DNA of 25,740 nt from the IMG/VR virus record IMGVR_UViG_3300037189_004592, positions 1 through 25,740 of that record; one strand, given 5' to 3'. The first letter of the stretch is position 1. Each line of letters begins with the position of its first letter. Of this stretch, positions 16,374 to 24,801 are shown piece by piece. Below the pieces are notes generated by a model. That model was given only the letters and a program-made list of their open reading frames with translations, was not told the origin of the DNA and made no database searches. This DNA comes from a virus. Position numbers and translations under genes: made by a program.

Positions 16374-19300
16374 ACGGTATCGCTCACGTAAGAGTCTTGG
16401 GACGAGACTAAATAAGATTCGCTATTCGGTTAGCAAGACTGAAAACACAAGTATTCCTACCGTTGTCGGTAATAATTCAATCAACACATATTCGTTTACT
16501 AAAAATGCTGTCAGCACTGACTATATGACTAGTGGGTCTGTTGACTCAACAACGTATTCTCTTTCAGCATATTTGCCGGGCGGTGAGACTAATCAACGTG
16601 TGCCAGCGCCACTAAATGATGTCACGTATTGGACGCAAGTGGTTGAGGGAAGAGTCGAACTACACCAATCTGGAATTCACGGTGACGGGGAACTAGAAGA
16701 CATTCAAAACGTTTCTGCTGGACTTGATGGTCTTATTTTTGACCCTACGGACGGCGATGCCAGAATTTATTTGACTGGTCGTTTAGAAGTTCCTAAAAGT
16801 AGAAAAGTTTACGGAACGTGGAACTCTGTCGGCAACGTTCCCATAAAACTTATTTACTGGGAGCAAACCCCAGAATACTTTGTAGAGTCTGCATATAGGT
16901 CTGATGGGATTACACACTTAGACCTTAGTGATATCACTCACACACTAGGCGTTGGCGACCTCATTACTGTCACTAAAACTACTGATGATTTTGATGGACT
17001 TTATCGAGTAGTTGAAGTCAAGGCTGACTATGTTTCTGGAGTTACATATGAGCAAAGATACACGCTCACTGTTGACGATTCAGCATATGACGTCGACACT
17101 AATACTGTTACCTTTACTTTGAGTGGCGAGAACCCAACTACAACAGTTATCAAGCCGAACGACCTTGTAGTTCTCTCTAGTGTTGCAGGCTACGAGTCTC
17201 TTGCTGGTCCCCACAGAATTCTTACGGTTGATGACACTACTACGGCAAACACTATTGTTTTTACTTTTTCTGGTTCGTATACTGCTGACGTCGACAACTT
17301 TTATAATACGGTTAGCGCCACTGTTTACACTGGTGTCCCCACTGACACTGTAAACCAGCAGAACTTTAATCCTCTAGGGGTTGCTTCCGAAGACATTTAC
17401 CACTACATAGAACTAGACAATGGCTCCGTTTGGGGGGCAGACGGCTACACATTCCCGATTACGTCAGCGGTGCTTGTCGACGATGTTGCCACTATTACTA
17501 CCGCTTTCCCCCACTATGCCAGCGTAGGAGACACCATTACGGTGGGCGGTTTAGATGAGTCCACTAATCAATTTGCGACGACTACCGTTGTCGACGTATT
17601 TGATGTATTTGATGCGCCAATTATTGCTGTCAACCAAGCAAACAAAACTATTTCTTACTATCAAGCCTCTACTCCAACCGACATACCACCGCCTGAATAT
17701 GAGGCTAAAAACTTTGGTCCATCAACAGCAACAGTAAAATCGTTTGCCGTAACTACTAACGCCAAAACCCCGCAACAATATGCTGTGTATGCAGAAGTTC
17801 TTCAAGGGGCAAACGTTGCCTATTTAACTGAAGCAAAAGTTTTTGAAGTTGTCGGTGAACCCCCCTTTGTTTTGGATGATTACGTTGTTACCGCAATTAA
17901 TCTAAATGTTGTTGTTCTACCAGGAGATTTAGCAAATGCTTACGCGACTCTTACTTCACCTCTACCGTCAAGCGTAAAAAAATTTATTTTGAGGTTTGCC
18001 GACCCGACGTTCTCTTTTTTGAACGGCTCCTACATTGTCCGAGGAGTTAGTGGCAACGACGTTTACTTTACCGACCCCTCTAGTAGTACATACTCAGGGG
18101 CAGCAATTGGTGTTTTGACAGCGCAAATACCATCTAAAAATTATGAAATGTCACCTAATGGGCTTGTTTTTTATGCTGAAAATGACACTGTTCAGACAAG
18201 ACTTGGGTCAGTTGATTTAGATGAAATTACTCTGGCTAATGCGTCTATTGATGTGACTGGAGTTGCCAGTTTTACGGACGTCTCCACTGGTGCTCTCTAT
18301 TCAACTGAGCCAAGTTTTTTTGAGGCAAACACGACGTTCAATGCTGAAGTAAAAATTTATAGCACGCTGACTAACACGACTAATAATCTTTACGGCACTG
18401 CTGATTTGGCTCGCTACCACGACTTGGCAAACGCTGCTACCAACTCTCCCTACACAGCGACAAGTAATGTTCGGTCCTACACTGGTGATATTCTCAACAG
18501 ATTTGCTCGCGGTCTAATTTATTCCGCCAACTTTGGTATTTTCACCGATAACGGTCTTTTGAATGCTACTAACGACAGGACTACTTTTGCTGCTGGCTCT
18601 TTTACGTTGGACGCAAATAGAAACTATCTTTTTGTAATTTCATTTGGAAATTTGCGTGTAGTATCCACTTCTAACGTTGACTCGCGGATTGAGTTTATTG
18701 CCAGCAGCAATCCTAACGCAACGGCAAACTACGCACTCAACACGATGGACGCCAATAACTACGCTTATGTAAAGCAAACTGTCAACTTTGACGATAACAG
18801 TGGTGCCTATTCAGTCAACCCAATGGTCTTTGATTACACGTCAACCAGCGCTTCTCTATCTAACGGAATGACCAATTATTTGGTTCAATCTGGAGTGGAA
18901 ATTTTTTGGCAAATTAGGCACACGTACAACTCGACTGCCACGAGAAGCACTCTCGCTTTCCGAGAATTTGGGTCAGCAAAAAGTGGGATTTCTATTTACG
19001 ATATGGGTCCAGCAGTTACCTCGCAGATTGGTAGCCACGGAAGTGGTGAAGCAAGATTCCTCAGCGAAGGGACATTCGCTGGTGGGGGTGGTGGCTCTGG
19101 CACGACCCCCTTTACAGTGACCGTGGCACGAACATCGCTCGACAGTGCTTACTACGACAACTATGGTAAAGGTGACGGCGGTACAAGCGACCCGTATGCA
19201 AACGAAAACTCTATTTATCAAGGTAACCCAGGTACAGCATCTGGGACTAAGAAATCCCACGTCACCTTTGAGGCGGTTAGCACTCTCGTTGGTCTAAACA

Positions 19301-19701
19301 ATGCCAGCATATATACCAATACAGCACCGTATAGTGCTTTTGCAATCACAAAGATTGAAGTTTATTTGAGAAACAGGCACTCGTACAATGCTTCGGGATT
19401 ATCAGCAAAAATTGGATTCACCGCAGACGGAAGTGTTGGCTCAAGCATTCCTGCCGCTGCTGATGGGTACAACCCAACCTCGTCCTCATTCAGTAAAGGT
19501 CAAGGAAAATGGGTTACGTTGCCAAGTTCTTGGTATAGCGCCATTGCTGGGACTGGAACGTGGGGAATTCTGCTTGGTCTGACTGATGACAACCCAGACA
19601 CGTATGACGGCACGTTGGCAAACTACGGCTACTTTGACGGTGACAACCAATCGGACCCACCGCAGTTTAGATTGACATACACATACAACGTCACGGCCTA
19701 A
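16363..19701 (+). CDS. Large minor tail protein, probable receptor-binding tip/fibre
   Basis: 1112 aa. The start is TTG 16363, chosen because GGAGGTGA at 16349-16356 is one of the best ribosome sites in the window and lies 6 nt upstream; it overlaps the previous gene by 11 nt. The N-terminus is basic (PSRRYRSRKSLGTRLNK). Residues ~180-435 contain three diverged copies of the shared beta repeat. Residues ~640-900 are beta-rich with aromatic residues. A Gly-rich linker (GGGGGSG, ~residue 907) leads to a C-terminal beta-sandwich-like domain ending PPQFRLTYTYNVTA. The last-gene position in the tail block, size and modular C-terminus suggest the host-recognition protein. This role is inference; no catalytic motif was recognised. 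Confidence 0.65.
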   Translation: MPSRRYRSRKSLGTRLNKIRYSVSKTENTSIPTVVGNNSINTYSFTKNAVSTDYMTSGSVDSTTYSLSAYLPGGETNQRVPAPLNDVTYWTQVVEGRVELHQSGIHGDGELEDIQNVSAGLDGLIFDPTDGDARIYLTGRLEVPKSRKVYGTWNSVGNVPIKLIYWEQTPEYFVESAYRSDGITHLDLSDITHTLGVGDLITVTKTTDDFDGLYRVVEVKADYVSGVTYEQRYTLTVDDSAYDVDTNTVTFTLSGENPTTTVIKPNDLVVLSSVAGYESLAGPHRILTVDDTTTANTIVFTFSGSYTADVDNFYNTVSATVYTGVPTDTVNQQNFNPLGVASEDIYHYIELDNGSVWGADGYTFPITSAVLVDDVATITTAFPHYASVGDTITVGGLDESTNQFATTTVVDVFDVFDAPIIAVNQANKTISYYQASTPTDIPPPEYEAKNFGPSTATVKSFAVTTNAKTPQQYAVYAEVLQGANVAYLTEAKVFEVVGEPPFVLDDYVVTAINLNVVVLPGDLANAYATLTSPLPSSVKKFILRFADPTFSFLNGSYIVRGVSGNDVYFTDPSSSTYSGAAIGVLTAQIPSKNYEMSPNGLVFYAENDTVQTRLGSVDLDEITLANASIDVTGVASFTDVSTGALYSTEPSFFEANTTFNAEVKIYSTLTNTTNNLYGTADLARYHDLANAATNSPYTATSNVRSYTGDILNRFARGLIYSANFGIFTDNGLLNATNDRTTFAAGSFTLDANRNYLFVISFGNLRVVSTSNVDSRIEFIASSNPNATANYALNTMDANNYAYVKQTVNFDDNSGAYSVNPMVFDYTSTSASLSNGMTNYLVQSGVEIFWQIRHTYNSTATRSTLAFREFGSAKSGISIYDMGPAVTSQIGSHGSGEARFLSEGTFAGGGGGSGTTPFTVTVARTSLDSAYYDNYGKGDGGTSDPYANENSIYQGNPGTASGTKKSHVTFEAVSTLVGLNNASIYTNTAPYSAFAITKIEVYLRNRHSYNASGLSAKIGFTADGSVGSSIPAAADGYNPTSSSFSKGQGKWVTLPSSWYSAIAGTGTWGILLGLTDDNPDTYDGTLANYGYFDGDNQSDPPQFRLTYTYNVTA
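16899..17670 (+). repeat. Three protein-level beta repeats in the third tail-tip gene
   Basis: Copies at about 16899-17080 (HTLGVGDLITVTK, FDGLYRVVEV), 17104-17270 (IKPNDLVVLSSVAG, GPHRILTVDD) and 17464-17670 (VATITTAFPHYASVGDTITV). They match the module in the two preceding genes and in the tail tube extension. Confidence 0.55.
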
Positions 19702-19720
19702 TAATAGTGAGTGTCACCAA

Positions 19721-19753
19721 TAAACAAACCGCAATTCTGATACCATAATGGTA
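19721..19753 (+). promoter_or_regulatory. Candidate promoter with overlapping inverted repeat at the virion/replication boundary
   Basis: TAAACA at 19721-19726 and CATAAT at 19744-19749 are separated by 17 bp and match the -35 and -10 consensus at four and five of six positions. The -10 lies inside a perfect inverted repeat TACCAT-A-ATGGTA (19741-19753), which could be an operator. This 74-bp gap is the longest between 16 kb and 22.9 kb, and the gene content changes here from virion proteins to replication. It precedes the 19776 gene. Confidence 0.4.
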
Positions 19754-19775
19754 ACGATGGAACGAAAGAGAAAAA

Positions 19776-20249
19776 ATGTATGAAGTAAAGGACGGGTCAC
19801 GAACACTCCAGTTTGACGGTGTTCTGCTAGGGAAGTCATCTTCCTACCGACGTGGCTCATCCCGTTGGATTGAGTTCGAATTGTACCGAACCGAGAGTGG
19901 TTCATACATTCTTTCCCGTGTCGGCGTCTCTCTCGTCTACCACGGCGCTGCTTGCCCGTCAGTAAAGAAATATGGGCTTCAGGAAATCAGTTTTCTTGAA
20001 CTTGAAAATTTAGCAATTCCTTGCGACAAATGCTACCCAACCGAAGACGTCGACCTTGTGTTTCCCGAAAAGGACAGATATTGGGCGCAAGTTAGCGACG
20101 AAGCAGACGCAGTGCTCGACGCTCTGTACCAATACGATGACAATGGCAGTGCCAGATATCTCACCAATGTTGCTCAGCGGCTCCTCGAAGAAGCCTCCCG
20201 CAAAGACTCACAGATTGAATCTGTATATAAAATAGAAGTAATCCCATAG
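19776..20249 (+). CDS. Unknown protein with a possible His/Cys metal site
   Basis: 157 aa; GAAAGAG at 19764-19770 precedes the ATG. I do not recognise a family with certainty. The first half is beta-rich (RWIEFELYRTESGSYILSRVG). H56, C60, C83 and C86 (YHGAAC...IPCDKC) have the spacing of a small zinc-binding site. The C-terminal half is acidic and helical. It is the first gene after the virion block and lies 17 nt before the next gene. A nucleic-acid-associated accessory role is possible, but it is only inference from position and the Cys/His pattern. Confidence 0.6.
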   Translation: MYEVKDGSRTLQFDGVLLGKSSSYRRGSSRWIEFELYRTESGSYILSRVGVSLVYHGAACPSVKKYGLQEISFLELENLAIPCDKCYPTEDVDLVFPEKDRYWAQVSDEADAVLDALYQYDDNGSARYLTNVAQRLLEEASRKDSQIESVYKIEVIP

Positions 20250-20266
20250 AAAGCGGAGAGAAAAAT

Positions 20267-20593
20267 ATGGCTGAAGAGGAACCGAATGAGACCCCTGAGC
20301 CAGAACTAGTTCCTGCTATTGAGATAACAAATTTATCTAGTATCACTATACAAATTCACGAACTCTATTTAGAACTAAAAAAATCTGGATTTAAGGCTAG
20401 CGAAGCCCTAACCCTTACGGGCATGGTGTTGTCTAGTAGCGCAGCAGTAGATTTTATTGACTATCCTTTAGGTAGCAGTGGTACTAGTGAGACAGCAGTC
20501 GGTCAGATAGTGGTACTTGATTCTGACATAGAGGAAGACGATGAAGAATTTGGCGAATGGGACAAGTTTTTTGATAACCCAGACCCGCAGTAG
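20267..20593 (+). CDS. Small acidic protein of unknown function
   Basis: 108 aa, with GCGGAGAG upstream of the ATG. The N-terminus is Glu/Pro-rich and the C-terminus ends in a run of Asp and Glu (DSDIEEDDEEFGEWDKFF); the middle has one clear amphipathic helix pair (IHELYLELKKSGFKASEALT). There is no membrane segment or Cys cluster. It is co-oriented between the 157-aa gene and the DNA polymerase, with short gaps, so it is probably in the same operon. Function not known. Confidence 0.55.
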   Translation: MAEEEPNETPEPELVPAIEITNLSSITIQIHELYLELKKSGFKASEALTLTGMVLSSSAAVDFIDYPLGSSGTSETAVGQIVVLDSDIEEDDEEFGEWDKFFDNPDPQ

Positions 20594-20625
20594 ATAGTCC
20601 CCACAAAACGACGGAGAGCAAAAAT

Positions 20626-22482
20626 ATGAATGACGGACTCAGAAACGTGCAATTGCACCTTGTCAATAACGTCGACGAGGCACGTGCTTTTCTTTCGTGG
20701 CTTGGCGAACGTCGACCTATGGACGCTATTGCCGTGGACATTGAGACGGGAGAACTTCCGGGGCGCCCTACAAAAGACGCGCTTTCTCCGTGGCACGGAC
20801 GTATCCGTTTGGTACAGGTGGGTGACGGTCAGACTGGTTGGGCAATTCCGTGGGATGAATGGTCTGGCGTTTTTTACGAAGCAATGAATAAATTTAACGG
20901 TCCCATCGTTTGCCACAACGTTGCGTTTGAAGCGCGTTGGTTTGACATTCAATCACGTTGGGGTATCCCGTGGCACCGCGCTCACGACACAATGATTATG
21001 GCGCAAGTAATTGACCCGCTTGGCTCTGGTGCGCTGAAGCGTCTGACTTCTCAGTACGTTGACTCAAAGGCCGCTGCCCTTCAGACCCACCTTGATGTTT
21101 CGCTTAGGGAGAATGGCTGGACGTGGGGAAGTGTCCCCGTCAACTTTGAGCCTTACTGGGCGTATGGTGCGCTTGACACAGTTCTCACTATGCGTTTGTT
21201 TGAGCAGTTTTGGGAAAAATGCGGTACGGGAAAAATGTACAGCATTCCATATGAAATTGAAATGGCGGCACGAAAAATTGTTACCCGAATGGAAATCAAC
21301 GGTGCTCGTGTGGACCTTGACTACTCAAAGCAGAAGTTCGATGAACTCAATAAATATGGTGAGTTGGTGCGCGACTGGGGTATGAAAAACTACGGTAAGT
21401 CTGTCACTAGCAATATTCAATTGGTAGGAATTTTTGAAAGTCTTGGCGCTAACATTACCGAGACCACCCCTTCTGGACAAAAATCTGCTTCTGCCGACCA
21501 ACTTAAAATGCTGTTGCGCGACGGCACGCCAGAGATTAAGCAGTTGGCTGACGTCGTTCTCAAGCAACGTAAAGCCGACAAGTTGGCTAACACATACTTT
21601 AAAAACTTTCTTGAAGGCAACATTGACGGGTTTGTTCACCCGTCTGTAAAAACACTTGGCGCTCGTACTGGGCGTATGTCAATTACTGACCCTGCTCTGC
21701 AAACTCTTCCTGCGGGGGACGCCACTGTGCGTCGTGCGTTCTTGCCTAAGGACGACGACCACGTTATTTTGTCGTCCGACCTCGACCAAGTGGAGTTCCG
21801 TCTTACCGCAAACTTTAGCCGTGACGAGCAACTTATCAATCTGTTTAATGAAGCAGACGCAACTGGTGGCGACGTGTTTACGTCGATTATGCGTCAGATT
21901 TACGCAGACGACACACTCCAAAAGTCAGACCCCCGACGCAAATTGGTTAAGGGCGTTGTCTACGGAAAACTGTATGGTGCTGGCATAGCGACTATGGCCC
22001 TCACCGCTGGTGTTTCTGACGCGCAAATGAAAGATGTAGTTGAGGCATTTGATTCCAACTACCCCGGTGTCAAGAAAATGTCTTCCGAAATCGAGGACGT
22101 TGGCACGCAACGACTTCGTTCTGAGGGAGTTGGCTACGTCTACACAAAAACTGGACGTCGACTTCCGTGCGACGATGACCGCGTGTATTCGCTGACTAAC
22201 TATCTGATTCAGGCAAGTGCCGCTGAAATCTTTAAGCAGAACCTTATTAAACTCGACCAAGCAGATTTGACGGAACTTCTTATTGTTCCTGTACACGACG
22301 AAATTGTGTTGAACTGTCCTAAGGACAGCGTTGAGGAAGTCAAGCACCTTGTTCAACAGTGTATGACTACGCGAGAAGAGTGGGAAGTTCCGCTGACCGC
22401 TGGTGTTGATGGTCCTTTCTCTAACTGGGGAGAAAAGTACGAATTAGGAGATGGTAGTGACTCGGTACGTCCTAGCAATTGA
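20626..22482 (+). CDS. polA: DNA polymerase I family (family A) with 3'-5' exonuclease domain
   Basis: 618 aa; CGGAGAG precedes the ATG. Exonuclease motifs are present: D38/E40 (VDIETGE), N98...D107 (HNVAFEARWFD) and Y180-x3-D184 (YGALD), so proofreading is probably active. TGRMSITDPALQTLP leads into polymerase motif A, D385 with Q388 and E390 (DLDQVEFRL). Motif B is R438-x3-K442-x3-Y446-G-x2-Y450-G, and motif C is H557-D558-E559. There is no 5'-3' exonuclease domain, as is usual for phage enzymes. Y446 sits where E. coli Pol I has Phe762 and T7 polymerase has Tyr. It replicates the phage genome. The end overlaps the next gene, which suggests coupling. Confidence 0.95.
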   Translation: MNDGLRNVQLHLVNNVDEARAFLSWLGERRPMDAIAVDIETGELPGRPTKDALSPWHGRIRLVQVGDGQTGWAIPWDEWSGVFYEAMNKFNGPIVCHNVAFEARWFDIQSRWGIPWHRAHDTMIMAQVIDPLGSGALKRLTSQYVDSKAAALQTHLDVSLRENGWTWGSVPVNFEPYWAYGALDTVLTMRLFEQFWEKCGTGKMYSIPYEIEMAARKIVTRMEINGARVDLDYSKQKFDELNKYGELVRDWGMKNYGKSVTSNIQLVGIFESLGANITETTPSGQKSASADQLKMLLRDGTPEIKQLADVVLKQRKADKLANTYFKNFLEGNIDGFVHPSVKTLGARTGRMSITDPALQTLPAGDATVRRAFLPKDDDHVILSSDLDQVEFRLTANFSRDEQLINLFNEADATGGDVFTSIMRQIYADDTLQKSDPRRKLVKGVVYGKLYGAGIATMALTAGVSDAQMKDVVEAFDSNYPGVKKMSSEIEDVGTQRLRSEGVGYVYTKTGRRLPCDDDRVYSLTNYLIQASAAEIFKQNLIKLDQADLTELLIVPVHDEIVLNCPKDSVEEVKHLVQQCMTTREEWEVPLTAGVDGPFSNWGEKYELGDGSDSVRPSN

Positions 22483-22912
22483 CCCTGGCAAGACTACGGG
22501 TATGGCTTTGTTTTCAATAAAAAATGGTGAAGACCCCGAACTTTTGTGGAGTGGTGAGAAAGATTTTGTTGAGTTTGCCGACAAAACACGAATGACTTTT
22601 ATGCAGTACCCAACCCTTGAGGTGGTCTGCGAAAAGTTTACAATTAATATGCAGACCGCTAAAAAGTCTCAAGCACCGTACAGTCTTGAGTGTATTGGGG
22701 CATTGAAGTTGATTCTTGTGGACAGGGGGCGTGACCCCGAATCTCTCAAGTTTCAGTTGCCTGCCAATGCCATGAGTATGTTTACTAACGAGAAACTAAA
22801 AAAACTTGAGTATTGGCATCGTGGTGGTGCGGGACACGCACTTGACGCAATTAGGCACGGTTTGCTGTATTTGGTAATGACTGGGTGGATGCCTAGAAAA
22901 CTTCTTGAGTAG
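22457..22912 (+). CDS. RuvC-like RNase H-fold nuclease (Holliday junction resolvase-like)
   Basis: 151 aa from GTG 22457, preferred because AGGAG at 22446-22450 is 6 nt upstream; ATG 22451 directly abuts this site and is less suitable. It overlaps the polymerase gene by 26 nt. The acidic residues expected of the RuvC/RNase H fold are visible: D9 in AIDPGKTTG, E59 in VVCEKFTI, and D130 in GHALDAIRHG. Length and motif order match phage RuvC-type resolvases, which cut branched DNA formed by replication and recombination before packaging. The position between polymerase and helicase fits. Exact substrate is not shown by sequence. Confidence 0.8.
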   Translation: MTRYVLAIDPGKTTGMALFSIKNGEDPELLWSGEKDFVEFADKTRMTFMQYPTLEVVCEKFTINMQTAKKSQAPYSLECIGALKLILVDRGRDPESLKFQLPANAMSMFTNEKLKKLEYWHRGGAGHALDAIRHGLLYLVMTGWMPRKLLE

Positions 22913-22951
22913 CCCTACTATCGCGTTTCGCAAATAAATAAAATTATTTTG

Positions 22952-22960
22952 TGCTAGTAT
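22952..22960 (+). promoter_or_regulatory. Candidate extended -10 promoter upstream of the helicase gene
   Basis: TG-C-TAGTAT (TG at 22952-22953, hexamer 22955-22960) fits an extended -10 element, in a 75-bp AT-rich gap after the resolvase-like gene and about 28 bp before the helicase ATG. No convincing -35 hexamer is seen 16-18 bp upstream, which extended -10 promoters can lack. AAAGGA at 22974-22979 is the ribosome site of the next gene. Confidence 0.35.
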
Positions 22961-22987
22961 GTACGTAATGACGAAAGGATTTATCCA

Positions 22988-24799
22988 ATGACTGTCGGTG
23001 TCGAACTTGATGACTCTGGAAAAAGTATTGTCATTAATTCTGATTGGCGTTTAAAAGAACTTTGTAAGAGTCTGCCGGGTTCGAGTTATGACTCAACAAA
23101 CCAGACTTGGCGCTTGCCCGTATCGTGGTCTGCTTGTTTAGCACTTCGCTCCACATTTCGTGATGATTTGGTCTTAGGTGAGCGTCTCACCGCGTGGGCA
23201 GTAAATGAACGCACAATTCGCATCGACCCAGCCAATGAACTTAGGGACGTTGAGGTTCTGCCAGACGGAGTTGGTGACCAAGACCTTTTCCCCCACCAGC
23301 GGGCTGGTGTTGAGTTTTTGGCAACTGCACGTCGCGCACTGCTTGCCGACGAACCCGGACTTGGTAAGACTGCCCAAGCAATCCGTTCTTTGAAAAAACT
23401 CAAGGACGGCGGTGAGGCTGTTTTTCCAGCCCTTATTGTCTGCCCAAACACCTTGAAGAAGAACTGGCAACGCGAGTTCAAAAAGTGGTGGCCTGATGTA
23501 AACGTTCAGGTAGTCCGTGGCACAACTAATCAGCGGCGCAAGCAGTTCGAAGAAGAAAACGTTGATGTTTACGTAATCAACTGGGAATCTCTTCGAACCC
23601 ACTCGCGCCTCGCACCTTTTGGTTCTATCGCACTGGCTCGTTGTAAAGCATGTAAAGGTCACGACGAACGAGTAACCGAGGGACGTTGCGAAGTACACGA
23701 ACGTGAACTCAACAGAATTGATTTTAAGGCAATAGTTGCCGATGAAATCCACCGTTCTAAAGACCCAAAATCTAAGCAGACTCGTGCTCTTTGGGCGGCG
23801 TCTGGGGAAGCGGATATTCGCTTTGCCCTGACTGGTACACCCATTGCAAACAACGTTCTCGATTTGTGGGCTATTCTTCACTGGCTCTCGCCTGACGAGT
23901 TCCCAAGCAAGACGCGCTGGATTGACCGTATGGTCGACACTATGCTCAATGCATTTGGCGGTCTTATGGTCTTGGGAATCAAGCCACACATGGAAGAAGA
24001 GTTTCAAGCAGTCATTAGACCCCGCATGCGTCGTATGCTCAAGCAGCGCGTGCTGCCTTGGCTTCCCGAAATGATGTTTGAGCGTCGTGACGTTGAGATG
24101 TCGCCAAAGCAGGGCAAAGCATACAAAGATATGCGAGAGCATATGATTGCGGAACTTGAAGGAAGTGGCGCTGTTGTAGCACCTAGCGTGCTTACACAAA
24201 CCACTCGTTTGATTCAGTTTGCCAACGCTTTTGCCGAGAACGTGGTAAACGAATCCACTGGCGAAATAAAGACCGTTTTGGCAGAGCCTTCTTGTAAAGT
24301 CGATGCTCTTATGGACGACATCAAGAACGGCGACTTCGGAGACGATGCGGTTGCGGTTTGTGCCGTATCTCGACAATTGATTGAATTGCTTAGCGCTCGT
24401 CTCACAAAAGAGGGCATCAATCACGGGTTGATTACTGGCGCTCAGTCGGAGGATGAACGTCAGCAAGCAGTAGATGATTTCCAGTCAGGGAGAACGAAAT
24501 GGATTCTTTTTACAGCGCAGGCTGGGGGTGTTGGAATTACCCTCACTGCTGGTCGACGTTTGGTAATGCTCCAACGTCCGTGGTCACTCGTAGACTACAA
24601 ACAGGCTATTGACCGTATTCACCGTATCGGTTCTGAAATCCACGACTCTGTTATTGTTATGGACTACGTAACTGAAGGAACTATTGAAGAACGAGTTATT
24701 CAGGTTCTCGACGAAAAGGCTGAGAACTTTGAACAAATTGTCCACGACAAAGAAAAACTGTTGGATTTACTGAAACAAGATAAGGCTGGTACTCTCTAA
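22988..24799 (+). CDS. SNF2-family DNA helicase/translocase
   Basis: 603 aa; AAAGGA upstream. Residues 1-70 include a short HARP-like DNA-binding segment (YDSTNQTWRLPVSW), as in SMARCAL1-type proteins. The ATPase core has FPHQRAGVEFL, Walker A D121-EPGLGKT (K127), Walker B D252-E-I-H, LTGTP (281-285), and the C-terminal lobe GGVGITLTAGRRLV with Q539, R543 and R546 in QAIDRIHRIG. Between lobe motifs, C219, C222, C234 and H237 form a possible zinc site inserted before the DEIH motif. Role: ATP-driven remodelling of DNA or of forked replication intermediates; it is not a replicative DnaB-type helicase. It is followed after 2 nt by the exonuclease gene. Confidence 0.9.
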   Translation: MTVGVELDDSGKSIVINSDWRLKELCKSLPGSSYDSTNQTWRLPVSWSACLALRSTFRDDLVLGERLTAWAVNERTIRIDPANELRDVEVLPDGVGDQDLFPHQRAGVEFLATARRALLADEPGLGKTAQAIRSLKKLKDGGEAVFPALIVCPNTLKKNWQREFKKWWPDVNVQVVRGTTNQRRKQFEEENVDVYVINWESLRTHSRLAPFGSIALARCKACKGHDERVTEGRCEVHERELNRIDFKAIVADEIHRSKDPKSKQTRALWAASGEADIRFALTGTPIANNVLDLWAILHWLSPDEFPSKTRWIDRMVDTMLNAFGGLMVLGIKPHMEEEFQAVIRPRMRRMLKQRVLPWLPEMMFERRDVEMSPKQGKAYKDMREHMIAELEGSGAVVAPSVLTQTTRLIQFANAFAENVVNESTGEIKTVLAEPSCKVDALMDDIKNGDFGDDAVAVCAVSRQLIELLSARLTKEGINHGLITGAQSEDERQQAVDDFQSGRTKWILFTAQAGGVGITLTAGRRLVMLQRPWSLVDYKQAIDRIHRIGSEIHDSVIVMDYVTEGTIEERVIQVLDEKAENFEQIVHDKEKLLDLLKQDKAGTL

Positions 24800-24801
24800 C
24801 C

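Noticed and set aside
22451-22456. ATG 22451 as start of the RuvC-like gene
   Set aside because: It directly abuts the AGGAG site with no spacing; GTG 22457 has ideal 6-nt spacing. The difference is two residues.
23174-24466. Open frame of 430 codons on the minus strand opposite the helicase gene
   Set aside because: It lies entirely within the SNF2 gene, which has all its motifs in order; the translation shows no family pattern and no ribosome site, and all other genes are on the plus strand.
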